Part shown: one piece after another, positions 1 to 13,146 of the stretch
Layout of the letters: every line of letters begins with the position of its first letter
How positions within the stretch are numbered: the first letter of the stretch is position 1
Origin: Lycorma delicatula
Taxonomy: Eukaryota > Arthropoda > Insecta > Hemiptera > Fulgoridae
NCBI RefSeq assembly: GCF_047948215.1
Contig: NC_134463.1
Location: 57,170,201 to 57,234,200 of the forward strand
DNA length: 64,000 nucleotides
Direction: 5' to 3'
Program-made: the position numbers and the translations under genes
Notes under the pieces: generated by a model
What the model was told of the DNA's origin: nothing
Seen by the model: only the letters and a program-made list of their open reading frames with translations
Database searches by the model: none

Positions 1-245
1 TATAAGGATTTATGTAGAATTATCATTGTACAGACTTAAAACCACCAGATTTTTACTTCTGGAGTTATCCAAAACCTAATGATAATTGAGAAAAACCCCA
101 CAGTCTCCAGGAACTTCAAACTGCTATTCATGATTTCACCAAGAACATTCCACAGGAACAACTTGTGCGACTCTTTAAGAAAAAGAAATGTATGCACATA
201 TGTCTGGATATTCATGGTGACCATTTCTTGTCAACTACTGTAAGA
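1..245 (+). mobile_element. IS630/Tc1-type transposase, C-terminal remnant
   Basis: One plus-strand frame from about 31 to 230 reads DLKPPDFYFW, then an in-frame TGA, then HSLQELQTAIHDF and, further on, CLDIHGDHF. In animal IS630-like transposases the C-terminal part of the DDE domain has this layout: PLDFYLWG, an SLQEL helix, and a final GGHF motif. The D of the PPDFYFW motif would be the third catalytic acid. The fragment is truncated at the window edge and contains a stop, so it is a dead copy. It resembles the class of the element at 31365-32109, but a different copy is likely. Family assignment is by motif memory only. Confidence 0.6.
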
Positions 246-889
246 TAAATTGATATTGCATATTTTTGTAAGACAGGTGTACAGCTACTTTTTGAAAGTG
301 CTTTATATATGTCAATAACATCTTATTTTACAAAATTACATCAAATAATTCTTTTGTTCTATAAAAATTTTGAAATGTTTATAACTTTAGAACCAATGGA
401 TCGATTTTTTTAATTCAAGTTTGCTTTTACTTGTGGTTAAATTTAAGAATCTATCAGTTTTAAAGATTTTAATTTTTTGTACTGGAACAAAGTTAATTTA
501 TTTAATTACTACTTTCTCATGGTAAAAGTATGTTACTATCATATGATTTCAGTTATAGCTATTTGTAAATGCTGTTTATGAGATTAAGATTTTTTCAGAA
601 TTGAAAACTAAAAAATTAGTGGACCGATGATTATTATTTTAATTCCATTGTACTTGGATTAATTTGACCATTCTCTTTTTTCTGTAATTGAATTTTAAAC
701 TTTTTCAAATAATTGCATCAAGTCAATTTTTTGTTACAAGGAAAAGGCTTGTTAAGATACATTTTTATTTTTGTATTATTGCTTATCTACTGGAGACAAG
801 GTTATCTACATACTAAGCAGTTTGTGTGTTTGGTCGTGGTGCAGGTGAGTTCCTGGTTAATACTAGTCACAGAGTGTATGCTACAAGTA
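246..889. other. AT-rich DNA, no gene seen
   Basis: No coding similarity, RNA gene or repeat was recognised. The 61-residue plus-strand open frame at 713-898 has no recognisable domain and is treated as chance. Confidence 0.5.
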
Positions 890-1440
890 AAATCATGAAT
901 AACTGCAATAAGTGTTTAAAGTCAGCTATCACAATTCGAAGGGTAAAGTTCAGTATGAAATTTATCAACATTATTATAATTCAAAATAGTTTTTCTCACT
1001 GATAAGGATATTAAAATTTTTATCTCCAGTGATTGGGCTTGTTGGTTTTGTAGTAAGTGCAAATGTGAACGTATGGGCAATTATAGCCCCACTGGCTCTA
1101 AATCAGAATCAGTAATGGTAGTTAGTGAGGGTGAAACGTCAAAAATATAAGTCTACAAAACAATGAAACTACTCCTTGGTGAATTTGAAGGAAGACTGAT
1201 TGGGTCTTAAAGGAAAATGTAACAGGATTTGGGTAATTCTCTTGAACTGTGTCATAATAAGATAGATGACAAGTATAACATTTTGAATAAACAGCAAAAA
1301 ATAATTGAGCAGCAGAATAAAATTCTCTAAAGTCTGTAAGCTGAAAAATTAATCTTGTAAAAAAAAGTTACAGATCTGCAGGTGAAACTTGAAAACTATG
1401 AACAGCACTCCACGGTGATGTATCACATCATTACATTATC
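890..1440 (+). mobile_element. LINE ORF1 remnant (zinc finger plus coiled coil)
   Basis: A single plus-strand frame from 1031 reads DWACWFCSKCKCERMGNYSP and runs to about 1430, interrupted by several in-frame TAA stops. It ends in a heptad-like stretch (LNKQQKIIEQQNKIL) followed by VTDLQVKLENYEQHS. A Cys-rich finger followed by a coiled coil ending in LENYxxxS is the usual layout of ORF1 proteins of Jockey/CR1-type non-LTR retrotransposons. An upstream CNKC pair near 902-913 could be the first half of the finger. No ORF2 is visible nearby, so this is an isolated, dead piece. Confidence 0.55.
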
Positions 1441-2397
1441 TGGAAAGATTTATAGAAAACTGTTCCAATTATAACTGCTCTCATTAATTTATTTTTGCCA
1501 TGAAATGGAAAATTTATAGTTTTTTAAAATATAACTTATCATTTTTATGTTTCCCCAATAAGGCTCACAGCTAAAAAAAAATTACAAATTGATGGAATTA
1601 TAACACAAAGTGTATACAGAGATACACAAGAAATGTTCTGTAACACAGATATCAAAAAATTTAATTTTTTTTTGTTAATTTGATAAAATAAAGGGATATT
1701 TTAAAATAACAAATTTTATAAATATTTAAATGATATATTACATGTATTGCCAAGATACACAACATTAATCTAAAACACATATATTGCTATAACTAAGAGA
1801 ACAACTTAACAATTTTTAGTATACATACAAAAATAAATATCTATAATATTTTTAAACAAAATTATATAAGTTTTTTAATTATTGAATATTTATTTACACT
1901 CTTCTTTTCTACTTATTTAAATTGTATTGTTATTACTGTAGTTATATTTCCACTTACAGATAAAATGAAAACCTAAAGATTTAAAAAAATTCTTTTAAAA
2001 CAAATTTACTTCAAAACTGTTTGCTCTTGAAAATGAAAATCAGCACATATTAAAAATCAGTTAGAAAAAAGGTAAATTCATGGATATATAAACAAATTTA
2101 GAAAAAAAAAATTATTTTAACTCTTGGATGAAAAATATAATCAGATCTCTAATTCAGATGAATAAAATACACAGGTTATCAGAACAATATTGGATAACTA
2201 TAATGCTAACATAAAAATAATTTACATTAAGTTTTTAAAATAATATATTTCATCATAAATTTGATGGTCTTTGTTTAATCATTCTGTATTCCAAAACTCT
2301 TACTTAAAAACATACAAGGTCAAAGAACTAAATTTCTGAATTTAACACCATATCTTGTCTTCTGAACCACTAGACATAAATAGTACCTTGTTAATTA
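1441..2397. other. AT-rich DNA, no gene seen
   Basis: Homopolymer-rich A/T sequence with no supportable coding frame or repeat family. Confidence 0.5.
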
Positions 2398-2477
2398 TAA
2401 TTACTACATGTGCATGGAATACTCTGGTATTTCATGTGCATGAAATACCAGAGTTTTCCATGCACATGTAGTAATTA
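2398..2477. repeat. Near-perfect ~80-nt palindrome
   Basis: Two 39-bp arms (2398-2436 and 2439-2477) are reverse complements with a single mismatch and only a 2-nt centre. The core reads TGGTATTTCATG / CATGAAATACCA and the outer part TTACTACATGTGCATGG. It could extrude as a cruciform or fold as RNA. It may be a fold-back element or a palindromic rearrangement; no transposon feature other than the symmetry is visible. Confidence 0.9.
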
Positions 2478-3585
2478 ATATTTAATATTATTTTTATTAA
2501 TTAAATATTAATTCTATTATATTATTTCTGAAGATGAGTAATTATATAAAGATCAGTGGGTGGAAGTGCTATCCTGCATATAGTACAGCAGAGGTTCTAT
2601 AAGACAGATAAAATTATCAAAAAGAAAATCTCATTGAACAAATTGTACTGATATCATGACACCCATGGGATGTGATATGAATGCCATAGGTATTATTATT
2701 TATCTCTTTTTACAAAACACCAGTGGATTCAACGTAACCTAGTGACATTAATAAAATTTCAGAAAATTTAAGAGAAAGAAAATAAACTGGATGATTTTTT
2801 AAATAATTCAGATAAGGATTATAAAGAAGAGAGTAATTAAATGTAAGGATTACAGAAAAAGATGTACCTTATAGAATCCTATTTATATAAAAAAAACAAA
2901 CAAAAAAAAACGGTTATATCAAAACAATACAATATTACCACACATCTGCTAGAAATTATAAATGAAGAAAAAAAATGCAAACTTTGCAGTGAAAGGCTGG
3001 AAATCTTTCCCATATACGTACAAAGTCATATACCACACCAGTTATACAAATAAATTCTTTTACAAACTCAAAACTATTAAGAAACTTATTTTATAAAAAT
3101 CAAAAGTCTTGCTGAACCTTCAGCAATATGTTACAGAGATACTCAGAGAATTTAACATAAATAAATTGTTCATACTGAAAAAATAATATAAAATTAATCT
3201 AATACTAAGCTGAAATGTGGCCAAATTTTACGCAGGCATTTTGTTTTACAGATTATGATACATGTACATCCTCTGAAGGGATACATAATGAAAGCTTATC
3301 ATTCATTCTATAAGATTTAGCATGTTTCACAGCAATCATATCTATCTGATCTTTTGATATAAAATTTCTTTTTAACTGTAAAAAACTGAGTCCAAAATTC
3401 AGGAGATATAAAAAAAGGTTATGAGAACAAAGAATTGAAAAAAAAAACTCCCATATTAAATGGTTTTACTATAACAGGGATTTACTGGTATATGACTGAT
3501 ACAGTAGCTAGGTTGTTAGCCATGCTAAAAAAAAAAAAACACAAAAGAAAAAAGAAGAAAATCTGATTCCTATTATTTAAATAAA

Positions 3586-3616
<31 letters not shown>

Positions 3617-5541
3617 AATTTTTTAACACAAGTTTGAAAACACAAAAAAACCTTAGGTAATATACATGCAAAAAAATTCTATGAGAAAGTCATACAGGTA
3701 AGCTTAAAAATCTTTCATGAACTTCCAGGATATTTGACAACTAAGCATCCATAACTCTGTTTCTTTGTTTTTGTACATCAAATAAACTGGAACTCAACAA
3801 ATTACATACTGCGATCACTTTCTTTTATAAATCAAAACAAAAAGAATAGATTTTTAGGTCCAAAAATTTACAACAATTTTAAACACAGTCATAAAAATTA
3901 GAACCTAATTTGTTTTGAATAAAAGTAAGAAATTACGAAATGAATCAAACAGGGGGTGTTATGAAGAGGGGAACACAATAAGATAAGTAGTAACAGAGAG
4001 AAGACAGGTTTACAAATTACTGAACTTCTAATCATAACTAATTTTAAAAACTATACAGTAGTGTTCTAATTAATAAATTTAAAATTACTGTTAATTAATA
4101 CATGTTACTAAATCTTAATTCACATCAATATATGTATAACATTATATTCATTAATAAAATACTCATATATAATACAAATTTATTAGGAAGACAAATGAGT
4201 AGTAACCTTTAATTTTTTTTTTACGAGAACTATTTGCAAAATTGCAACTGTAAACAAAACTATTTCCTCAGATCACAAATAAATCTTTAACACATCTCAA
4301 TAAATAAATATAATAAAGTATGCATATGAGATGTATAAAATATAAACTGCTTCGAACTAATATAATATGAAACAGAACCTATGTAAAATATTGATTTTAC
4401 AATATTTTATGTAAATCTTTACATGCAGAGTATTCTTATTACAATCTTGATAAACTGTATATTAGTTACATAAATAAAGTTACTATAAATTAGTTAAATT
4501 AATAGTATATTAGTACATAAAATATACATTATAACTTTTTATGTGAGCCGGATTAAGAAGCCAGAATTACATTGTAACATGAAGTCAATAAGACAATATT
4601 TTTATTACTAATACATTTTCCATATTAATTCTATATCATATTTTTATAAGATAAAAATTTCACCAATTTTTTAGCTTGTTTTAAAAACTATCAAAATTGA
4701 TAACAAAAAAATAAAAGTACTTTTCATATACAATTAAATCAAAAATTGACATAACATTATAAAAAGCATATGAATTTTCTGAAGACAAAAAAATACTGAT
4801 TTTGATCCAGTTTGATTAACTATTAAGATAATAAAAAATAAATTTTTATGCTATTTAAAAGAAGCTTTGGCAATAAAAAATAAATATAACTACTATTAAA
4901 AACCATGCCTGTGAACCTTTAAAATATTAAATGTAGATCGAGTTTTCCTCTAGGAAAGCTCTTTAATATGAAACATATAAAGATATGCAAGGATAAGATT
5001 TAACTGATATGGTTTGGCTGAGACCAGAACGGGCCAAAATTTTTCTATAATCATATCATATGATATGGTTTATACCATATTATTTATTACGACAAATAAG
5101 TTTGGTTACTTCCTTCTAACTAGTTACATCTTTGCATAACTAGTTCTAACGCCTAACATTACCCCACTACCGAGTGCTCATGTTGGACTCATATCTCAGT
5201 TCCTGATTATACTCGTACTTCACTTTACCAATGCGTCAGTTTTTAAAAATTACATTTTTATTTCAAACCTAATTATAATGATAAACTGACAACTAAACCC
5301 ACTACAATCCTATTACAAGGGTGTGATCATTTTTCATTTCATATTAGAAGCAAGAAAGTTTTGCTAACATTTATTATACTGATGCAACACAGTCAAAATT
5401 TAATATTATATTCTATAATTTTTTTTTAATAGTCACATTTAAAAAAAATAAAATTCAGTATTAATGCTAAAAAAAAAAAAAAAGCTGAACTTTTTGTAAA
5501 AAATTTTCATAAATATGGTACCATTTATTAATCCTACACAG
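2478..5541. other. AT-rich DNA, no gene seen
   Basis: Contains many A runs and a (TA)n tract at about 3594-3616. A short imperfect inverted repeat of AATATTTTA type lies near 4380-4415. Nothing coding was recognised; the 63-residue open frame at 2862-3053 is low-complexity, Lys/Gln-rich and unconvincing. Confidence 0.5.
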
Positions 5542-5553
5542 ACTTTGGCTAGA

Positions 5554-5817
5554 CTCTTTTTCTGTTTAACCTCCGGAACCAGCAAAAGGTATTAATTCAG
5601 AGGATATGTATGAATGTAAATGAAGTATAGTCTTGTACAGTCTCAGGTCAACCATACCTGAGATAAGTGGTTAACTGAAATCCAAACACCAAAGAGCACC
5701 GGTATCCATGATCTGTAATTTAAATCTTTATAAAAGCCTTTATTTGAGCCTTAGAACTCTTGACATTGAAATCTGCTGATTGTGATGATGAGTTCACTAT
5801 AGTTCAACCCAATGGGT
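5554..5817 (-). mobile_element. tRNA-derived SINE, type A, with 12-bp TSD
   Basis: Read on the minus strand, it begins with a tRNA-like head (ACCCATTGGGTTGAACTATAG..GTGAACTC, decayed A and B boxes). The body follows, then a tail containing CTCTGAATTAATACC..TTCCGGAGGTTAAACAG. The same body and tail occur at 19366, 33807, 44595, 44901 and 47573. The direct repeat ACTTTGGCTAGA flanks it at 5542-5553 and 5818-5829, which fits a target-site duplication from target-primed reverse transcription and fixes both ends. Confidence 0.85.
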
Positions 5818-5829
5818 ACTTTGGCTAGA

Positions 5830-7569
5830 ATAATAATCTAATTAAAAAAAAAAATATATATATATAATCTAACACTAAGAGTTTAATAAAATAATTAAAG
5901 TATAATTGCTACCAAAATCATAATTTCTAATTATAAGGAATAAAAATAATACAAATGCAATCAGTCAATATTAAGAGTTGACAAATTATATTTTGAAAAA
6001 AAAAGAAGAGGATAATCAATGTTTTCTGTTTTTCTTCCACAGTAACCATAATCAAATCATCAGAGATAAAACTGATGATTTTAAATGAAGAAAATTTATT
6101 TAAGAAAACAATTTTATTTCATAGGAAAATTAGTTTTTATAAGTTGACATAATTTTAAATTGAGATTGAAATTTTAATAAAAGTTTGTAACATTCAAAGT
6201 ATTCGGTAAAAAAAAAAAAGTAAAGCAAATTTTCAAAATCTTTCAGAAAAAAGGTAGCTGATATACAATATGTATATATAAAGAAAAAGGATTTTTTTAT
6301 CAAGAATACTAAAGTCAAATCACATTAAGAATTTTATTTTTAAATATTTGTAAACTTTTATACATTAATTTCAACTTATTATTTTATGCGTAATGAAATG
6401 TGCCAACCTTTTGAAAAAAAAAGAACTAAGTAAACAATGTAGTTGCAAAATTTGAAGAAATGTGTTTAAAAAGAACTTTGGAGCCTTTATTAATTTCTTG
6501 TGTTTTTTTTATTGCTATTGATGGAACCTTTTGCAAATGAAACATGGTTTTTGTTACTTATAACTTTAACACTAATAAAATAAGAGATCTGGTTAAAATT
6601 ATATAAAGAAAGATCATTCAATTTGATAGGAATCACAGAATAAAAAGGAGTTAAAAATCCTGTTATCTTGTAATCTGTGTCCTTAATCCAGCTATCTTTT
6701 AAAGAGAGATCTTTTATTTTTTTTTCGTTATTACTTTTTATAAGTAATAAATATTAATAATATTATACTGAAGGTATTTAATAATATTGCTCTAATCAAT
6801 TTTCCTTAATCATTCCATGCAATACTGGAGCAGTTCCATTTTATTACCCATAAACATACCATGACATGATCTATGTAATCTATAATTTATTTGTGATCTG
6901 AATCTAGTATCTATAAATAAATGTACTTTGAAAATTCTTTGTCAAATATGTCCTACATGTAGTTCTGATTTAAAGAATTAAAAAAAAAAAATCAATTTCA
7001 ACTGTATAGCAGTAAAAATTTATTTTAAAGTAAAACACCATAACTGACTTTTTTCAGAATAAACTTTTCTGAATAAAGTTTAGCTAAGACCGACTTAACA
7101 ATTATTAATTCTATTTGACACATACTATAATCTCAATTTTAAAAATAGCTGCAAAAAATAGTATTAATAATATAATAAAAAATTATACATAAATAAACAA
7201 TATAAATTAAAAAAGGAAAGTTTTTAACCATGTATAAAAAATTGAAAAGTAGATTCTAGATTAAGCAGTAGAGGAAAGCATTTTATAAATTTAATTCACA
7301 ATATTTAAATAACAATTAAAATTATATTTAAAAAAAATTTTAAATAAAATAAAAAATATAACTTTTTTTTCAACTTTGTACCCAATAAATAATAAATCAG
7401 CAATGCAAAGATATAAATAGAAGATATGAAGAATACTAAGTAATACATACATAAATACAAATAACAAACTTAAATTATATCATTTAACTGATTAGATCAA
7501 TATTAAAAATAAAGAATATAATAATATACAATATAAAAAATTTATGAAAAGAATAAGGATTTAAAATTA

Positions 7570-7624
<55 letters not shown>

Positions 7625-9480
7625 CTTTTAAATAAAATAAAACAAAAAAAAACTTAACACAAAAGCTTGAATAAGAATTAATGAACTAGTGCAATTTCAC
7701 ATTCTACCTCCAATAACAATTAATCATACATTACATTCCCTGAACATTTATAATAATATATTTTGAGTCTCAAATTGTTAAATAATTATTGTCAATCCAG
7801 AAGAATAACAGTTACAAATTAATTTAATTCAGGTATTATTTTATTTTTAGAAATATTGGGTCTAAAATATTAAAATGTATATTTATGTAAATCTGAAAAA
7901 AAGAAAAACAAGGTAAAGCGCAACATAAATAAGAATGGTTAATATGTGGTTAAATTTTTTTTAGAAATTTTGGAGGTTCTAAATAGGTTAAAAATTGATT
8001 TGTGTTGAAAATTAAGACGAAAAAGTCGACTTTTCATTAAATCTTAAGTTTTCTTAAGTTTTCATTAAATTTTTCAGTGTCTAAAAAATAAGTCTTCTTT
8101 AAAATAGTAGGGTAAGCTTCACATCAAGTTAGCTTCAATATATCTCTTGTTATTTGTACTAATACAAATAAAATAACTGATACACTAAAATTATTTTCAC
8201 ATAACTCAGACTACAACCAGCAGTATAAATATGAGATTCAGGGTTCTTTTCTTGTTAAAATAAGATATACACTTGAATTTTTTGTTATGAATTAAAAATT
8301 GGAACAAAACACCTTTACAGTTACATCTACAACCAATTAAAATAATTAAATTTCTCATTAAAAATTCATAGAAAAAAAAATTAAAAATACTACTAAAATA
8401 ACAATCACAATTTTTTCTCATCACAAATAATTAAAATGACTAGTAAAACGAACAATTTACACATATCTGAACACAGAGATCATTTTCAGTAGGATATATG
8501 TATATATATACTATTAATACAAAAAAACACTTAAAAAAAAATAAACAAAACATATTTCAGAATACATCTTTGCACTGTACATTAATCAGATTTGTTGCAA
8601 CTTAGCACATATATGACTACAAAACATTTTGAATAACTTAGACAACAGTTTGCTTTTTAAACAAACACAATAAAAATAAAACAAAAACAAAAATTAATTA
8701 GCCACATAATCTCATCAGTTAAGAGTCCTAAAAATTGGTTTCATAAATTTTCTTAATTAATTAATATCTAACACATGAAATGAAAATTATCAGATTACTT
8801 TCCACTTATTAATAAAGATGTACTCTATTTTTCCACAATTTTTACATAAATCAACTTTGAAAGTATTCTGCTTATGCAATTTATGTTTGACAAAAAGGAA
8901 CAAATATTTTTGTATGTAAAGCAAATTTTTTTTGTATGTTAGTAATTTTTGGCTAGGGTTTTTGTGAAGAATTTAAGATTTTTAAAATTGTATTTTTGTT
9001 CTCAATGCAAATAAAAAAAGTTATCTTTATACAAAAGATATAATAATAAATAAAGAGGTTTTTTTCATAAAGGATGAAAGAAGTTAAAAAGCAAAAAATT
9101 AATTTTCTAACTGTGAAAAAGAATATAGCCAGAGAATATTCAGATTCAAAGGACTCATGCATGCATGGTGGTAGGTTTGATAAGCATTAGTTAAGATCAT
9201 ACATACAAGATCATTTTCATATTATAATATTAAAAAATAGATCAAAAAATAGTTTTGCAAAATTGTGAACAATACATTACTTCTAATTTATTACTTTTAA
9301 TAATATTCTTGTTACTTTTATTACAATACATAACAAAAATCCTTAGTACTTAGATATATATTGTACATATAACTTAAACTTACCTAAATTTGTGATATTA
9401 TGAAATCTCTTCATTAAGTGTAAGGGTAATTAATAACGACAATTAAAGTTTACTTATTTAAAAAAACAATAATTTATTAT
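5830..9480. other. AT-rich DNA, no gene seen
   Basis: Very AT-rich, with a (TA)n microsatellite at 7576-7623 and a local tandem of TCTTAAGTTTTC / TTAAGTTTTCATTAAAT units near 8040-8070. Open frames here (for example 8206-8424 and 8953-9162 on the minus strand) are rich in Phe, Ile, Lys and Asn and have no recognisable domain. Confidence 0.5.
7576..7623. repeat. (TA)n microsatellite
   Basis: About 24 uninterrupted TA units. Confidence 0.95.
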
Positions 9481-10640
9481 TCTTATTGCGGTGATGAGAC
9501 AGCTCTTTGAGATGCTCCCGGAAATTTATCTACTTAGTGTGGGTTTTTTTTCAGTGGTTAGTGCTTGTGAATAAGTTTTGTTAGAATTTGTAAGTAATAT
9601 TTGGTATTGTAATATGTGTTGTATTTTGCGATTTATGTATTTTAATTGCAATGTCAATGTCCCACATGGCTTCCTCTTTTCTTTATTTAATAGGTTCCTT
9701 CTTATTGCCACTCTTGCACCTTCTTCCAATCATACTATCAATAATAGTCATTTCATTTGGGTTATTTATTTTTTCACAGTTTTCTTTTGCTGTCAAATTT
9801 TTTTTTTCACTACGTGGTAATTATAGGTTAAACAGCACTAGCCTTCCCTTGGAAGTGAGTCTCTTATTTCCGTCTCTTTGCTTCATGTGGCAACGTGTCT
9901 AACCTACAAATCTACCATGTGTTTGAAGGTTAGACTTCCCTTCATGAAGAATTCCTTATTCCTTTCGTTAGACAGGCTTCTAACCCCTGCTCCGCATCTC
10001 CTACTTCTATTTTATTTAGTTCTTTATTTATTTATTATTATTTTTTTAACACGTATTCCGACCGAATTAAACTCCTGTTATTTTACCAACACTGCTGTTG
10101 TTGTTTTATAGTTAGTATTTTAATATTATGGTTGTAATTAAGATTATTGTTATTACAATTGTACGTTTTACGTTTTAAGTAAGTGCTTATGCTAGCAGAA
10201 GCACTTACTTTTCCTGTTTTTAATTTTGCTTGATTAATTATATAATTATTATTAATTGAAAATCTAATGTATGAACATTATTGATATGAAATTTTTTTCC
10301 TCTTATAAAGCTGATTTATTGTAAATTAATTCAGTGATTGATTTTCAAATTTTCTGATTAATATTAGAAGTACAATTTACTATTCAAATCAAAATTATAA
10401 TTTTTTCATTTTTTAAATATTTTTTTTATTATTAAGTTAATTTGTAATTTTATAAAACTCTTGTTGTAAGGCAGGTATTTTCAGATAACCATCTTTTAGT
10501 TTCAATTTCAATTTATCACCTTGGTTACTGTTAAGGTGCACGTCATGCCGGGCAGTTTGGATTCTTCTACTCTCTGAAAACATCCGTTTTATGGCAAGCA
10601 GAAGAATCTTTGATGTGTCAGTTGCTGTTTCCGTTACCAT
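9481..10640. other. Unassigned stretch, less AT-rich than its surroundings
   Basis: Base composition rises above the surroundings from about 9480 to 10110. Several 60-80-residue open frames overlap on both strands (9526-9729 minus; 9578-9820 and 9651-9902 plus), followed by a 104-residue minus-strand frame at 10437-10751 with a polar C-terminal half. None has a domain I recognise. The stretch directly precedes the LINE reverse transcriptase and could be the 5' part of that element; this is inference only. Confidence 0.3.
10177..10210. repeat. 12-bp stem hairpin
   Basis: Perfect arms AAGTAAGTGCTT (10177-10188) and AAGCACTTACTT (10199-10210) with a 10-nt loop. Confidence 0.8.
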
Positions 10641-12540
10641 GTGACATGTCTGAAGATTTCTAAAGATGAAACTCAAAATTATCAAACACACAATTTTAAA
10701 AGCGACAATTGCTTGAACAATAGTTCTACTGACGACAAAGTACCAAATCAAGAAAATTTTTTACAATCAGTAACAGATTTATCTGGAATTAATGAAGCGA
10801 GATCCCAGGAATATTATGACTGTATCACAGGTTCTACATTCATCTCTTCATATACCACATCTTTTTCAGAGGATATACAATTGCATGCTCTTCAACATCC
10901 AAAGATTGGATGAACTGTGCTGAGATTGATATACCCTATGTCAGCATCGATTTAGTATTAACCACCATTAATGAAGTTAATCACAAGGCAGCCATTGGAC
11001 TTGATGGCATACCACCATTTATCATTAAAGGTATCATCAGCGTGATCGCTCCTATTCTGGCCTCATTATGTAACTGAACCTTAAAATCCAGTACCTTCCC
11101 TAGAAAAAGGCATTTGTTACCGATTCCCAAACCTGGTGTCCCCCATATTTCTAATTTCCAATCCTATCCTCCTTTTCTAACATTTTTCAATCAATCCTAT
11201 CTTCTCATATATCTCAAAATATCCAACATAAGATCTCCACTTCTCAAGCTTCAAGTGGAATGGCACTGCTTCATGCAGTCCCGTTCCACTACCTCAGACC
11301 TTAATTATTTCCTTGATCAAATTGGTCCTATTGTTGAATCTCAAGGCCAGGTGAACGCTATCTATTTTGACTTTCAAAAAGCATTTGACAAAATGCCACA
11401 TTACCTGCTCCAAAAGAAATTGGCTGTATTTGGGTTCAGTGAGCGTCTTGTAAAGTGGACCTCTTCATACTTGAATAACAGAACTTTTGCTGTTACGTAT
11501 GCTGGATGTACTTCCCATCGTGAATTCTCTGCAATATCTGGAGTTCCACAGGGTTCCAACCTTGGCCCTTTGCTGTTTCTACTTTTTATAAATGATATTA
11601 CTGAATCCATCTCCACTGGTCTGAGTATGTATGCCGAAGACCATAAAATATTTCTCCAGATTAAAAGCATACATGATCACCTACTATTATAACATAATAT
11701 TAACTTATTTACCAATGGGCAATGAGAAATCACATGCCGCTACATTTCACAAAAATAAAACATATCCTGTTCTCCCATAAGACTAATATTGCTTGCTTTA
11801 ATTATACAATAAATTCTCTTCCTACTACTACTACTACTGTAAACTCCATCACCAATCTAGGCATACTCCTTGACTCCAAGCTGTACCTTTCTAAACACAT
11901 AGACATGATTGTGAGCAGAGCAAAGAGAAATCTTGGTTTGTTGAAATGGATTGTGAGACCTTTTATTGATCCTCGCACTTGCGTCTTACTCTTCAAGTCA
12001 CTTGTTCGAAGCCAGCTTGAATATTCCACCTCAACCTGAAATTTTCAAAGAGACTATACATCGAATCCATTCAGAACAACTTTCTATCTTGACTTTCTCA
12101 CAAATTTAAGCTTCAGCATCTTGGCAAACAACAGCTTAAGTCACTTCATAATTTACCATCTCTTGTATGTCGAAGGGAATACTTTGATTTACTGTTTTTC
12201 CATAAAGCATTACACGGGTGTAATCCTACGGAAAGCGAAATACATCTACGAATACCTGGATGCAATATTAGAAACTTTTGTCCTCTTGTTTACTCTGTAC
12301 AAGATATTTCACCCATAGAGAGATGTGCTTTAACTGCTGTAAACAAATACAATAAAACAGACTTTTTTCAACCAAGGAAGAATTTTGTTTTTGAACTGAG
12401 TAGGTTACACTCTGGTATGATAAACGATATTAAAAACATATAAAGCTATATAACTGGATTACTACAGAACTACACAGACCCTATTCTGCTTGTCCATAGT
12501 TAAGTAATGTAAATTAAAACCATTTTCTATTAATAAATAA
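10641..12540 (+). mobile_element. Non-LTR retrotransposon, ORF2 reverse transcriptase, broken
   Basis: The reverse transcriptase palm is recognisable across several frames. From about 10903 the sequence gives KAAIGLDGIPPFIIKG (fingers). The frame open at 11114-11692 holds YFDFQKAFDKM (motif A with its catalytic Asp), SGVPQGSNLGP and LLFINDI (the LINE block before motif C), and MYAEDHKIF (motif C, where YADD has become YAED). The frame at 11722-12039 gives LGILLDSKLYLSKHID and LEYST, the usual region after the palm of Jockey-type elements. A frame at 10641-10913 may be the linker upstream of RT. Stops at 11074-11076 and 11690-11692, plus the frame changes, make it inactive. An ATAAATAAATA stretch near 12530 may be the 3' tail. 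Confidence 0.85.
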
Positions 12541-13079
12541 ATAAATATTTTAATAATTAACAACAGTTAATATTGTATGATAGTGATATAAATTTTTTTT
12601 GTAATTATTTCTACCTGCACATATATTTATATATTGATATTGTTGTTTAAGTATCAGCAATTCTAATTAAATTATAATACAAATGTAACTGGATGAAGGA
12701 GATAAGATGTAAACGTGAAAATGTGATGTACTACTACATAGATATAAATAAAATTATTATTAAAGTTATCACTCAATAATTACCAAAATGAAAACTATAA
12801 TTTTTACTTTTGTTGTTTTTGAATTTATAATTATTATTAAACTGTATTATTTAAATTTGTTTTCTGAATTATGTGTACATGTTTATCTGTAATTTTGTGT
12901 ATATTCAAAGACATATAATAATATAAATTGTGTAACATAATTAAAACACCAATATTACTATCATTTTTATGAAATAATGATTACAAAATTATTTATTGTA
13001 TAAATTTCTAATTTTGTATTTTTAATTTATAGTGAAATTGTTAATTTATATTTATTGCATATATTTTTTATGTACTATT

Positions 13080-13146
13080 GTGTAATACACAAAGGCTTTA
13101 GGTAGCTGTCCTATTGCAAAAATATACAAATAAATAAATAAATTAT
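13080..13146 (+). mobile_element. Possible LINE 3' end with (AAAT)n tail
   Basis: The sequence GGCTTTAGGTAGCTGTCC, then ATTGCAAAAATATACAAATA and further AAATA units, looks like the short 3' UTR and A-rich tail of an arthropod LINE. It could be the true 3' end of the element starting at 10641 (the stretch 12541-13080 would then be its 3' UTR) or a separate fragment. Confidence 0.35.

Noticed and set aside
9578..9902. Two overlapping plus-strand frames rich in Phe, Leu and Ser that look like membrane proteins
   Set aside because: They overlap each other and a minus-strand frame, and show no recognisable family; T-rich DNA produces such hydrophobic frames by chance.
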